This document shows, in pieces, positions 6,522 to 7,054 of a stretch of 7,054 bases of DNA. Position numbers and translations under genes: made by a program. Under the pieces are notes generated by a model. The model had not been told where the DNA came from. It made no database searches and was given only the letters and a program-made list of their open reading frames with translations. The stretch lies in the NCBI RefSeq assembly GCF_946885855.1, contig NZ_CAMPHH010000181.1:1-7054 (forward strand), written 5' to 3'. Each line of letters opens with the position of its first letter. Position 1 is the first letter of the stretch. The DNA comes from an uncultured Actinotalea sp. GTDB lineage: Bacteria; Actinomycetota; Actinomycetes; Actinomycetales; Cellulomonadaceae.

Positions 6522-7054
6522 GCACCGCGCTCCACGACGAACGTCACGCCCTCGCCCAGGTCCACCGACACCCCGGGCTCGACCACGGTCGGCTCCCCCG
6601 GGTGCAGGCGCTGCGGGCCCTGGCCCTGGCGCAGCAGCAGCACGCCGTTGGTGGAGCGCAGGTCGGTGACGAGGACGTCGTCGCCGTCCATGCGCACCTC
6701 GGCGTGGGTGCGGGAGATGTCCTGACGCGGGCTCGCGACGGTGACCAGGCGCGGCATCTCCCGGTTCGACACGCGGGACACCTGCGGGGCGCGGCCGAGC
6801 AGGACCGGGCGGCTCAGGGCCACCACGAGGCCCGACGACAGGCGGATCTTCGCCGGCGCGGGCCGGTCGGCCGCCGGCACGGCGAGCGGTCCGGGGATGC
6901 CCTCCCCGGCCCAGTCCGGCAGCTGCCGGCGCAGGGCGACGACGTCGGAGCTGAGGACGGTGGTGCCGTCGTGGTCGGCATCGTCGGCGGGGACGTCCTC
7001 CGGGGGCTGCCGGTCCACGGGCTCGGCGGGGACGGCCGGCTCCCCGGGCACGGG
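6518..7054 (-). CDS. FHA domain protein (5' partial, C-terminal part)
   Basis: A cytosolic phosphothreonine-recognition protein, probably a substrate or adaptor of the kinase encoded next. The frame is open to the right edge. A GTG at 7051-7049 could be a start, but only three bases precede it, so the true start may lie outside the window; residues here are counted from that GTG. An acidic, Pro/Ala-rich N-terminal part is followed by DHDGTTVLSSDVVAL (26-40), then an FHA domain at about 68-175. The canonical FHA residues are present: G86-R87, S113 and H116 in SRTH, and N135-G136 in STNG. No signal peptide or membrane segment is seen. The gene ends VVERGA and its TGA overlaps the kinase ATG (ATGA). 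From family knowledge, S113, R87 and N135 contact the phosphothreonine. The FHA assignment is firm; the specific partner is inferred from gene order. Confidence 0.92.
   Translation of the reverse strand, partial: PVPGEPAVPAEPVDRQPPEDVPADDADHDGTTVLSSDVVALRRQLPDWAGEGIPGPLAVPAADRPAPAKIRLSSGLVVALSRPVLLGRAPQVSRVSNREMPRLVTVASPRQDISRTHAEVRMDGDDVLVTDLRSTNGVLLLRQGQGPQRLHPGEPTVVEPGVSVDLGEGVTFVVERGA
6530..6533 (-). promoter_or_regulatory. Ribosome binding site of the kinase gene
   Basis: GGAG, inside the last codons of the FHA gene, lies 8 nt before the ATG at 6521. This near-ideal spacing, with the ATGA overlap, fixes the kinase start. Confidence 0.8.

Noticed and set aside
5733..6725. Plus-strand open frame of 330 codons
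   Set aside because: Antisense to the kinase and FHA genes, whose catalytic and binding motifs are intact on the minus strand; its translation is Arg/Asp/Val-rich without motifs.
1..7054. Promoter, terminator, RNA gene, CRISPR or mobile-element signals
   Set aside because: Coding is continuous with overlapping genes, and I saw no inverted repeat with a T-run, no tRNA-like cloverleaf, no direct-repeat/spacer pattern and no transposase motif.

Overview
The window comes from a very GC-rich actinobacterium. Codons end almost always in G or C, and the largest gene contains no TTA, CTA or TCA codon. The protein families (an FHA protein, a Pkn-type kinase and a giant Ig-repeat surface protein, in that order) are what I would expect in Micrococcales, perhaps Cellulomonadaceae or a relative. 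The genus is an inference from remembered family resemblance.

All real coding capacity is on the minus strand, read from right to left. (1) At 7054-6518 is the C-terminal part of a cytosolic FHA (phosphothreonine-reading) protein, cut by the right edge. (2) At 6521-4872 is a complete transmembrane Ser/Thr protein kinase of 549 residues, with a C-terminal extracellular FN3-like domain instead of PASTA repeats. (3) From 4875 to beyond the left edge is a giant membrane-anchored protein, at least 1625 residues. It has an N-terminal membrane helix, a beta-propeller-like domain, an acidic linker, about 11 tandem Ig/cadherin-like repeats, one FN3 domain and a second membrane helix near the C-terminus. 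Its stop codon is not in the window.

Both gene junctions are 4-base ATGA start/stop overlaps, so the three genes look like one translationally coupled operon. There is no intergenic space, so no promoter or terminator lies here, and I see no RNA gene, mobile element, CRISPR array or tRNA. The large plus-strand open frames, including one spanning 646-5088, are antisense shadows of this GC-rich coding.

The proposed working model is inference. The giant protein spans or contacts the cell wall outside the membrane. The kinase may sense an extracellular state through its FN3-like ectodomain. It would phosphorylate targets that include the Thr-rich segment ahead of the FHA domain, giving a GarA/OdhI-like switch. 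I recall similar loci continuing downstream with a MoxR ATPase, a DUF58 protein, a transglutaminase-like protein and a PP2C phosphatase, but none of these is visible here.
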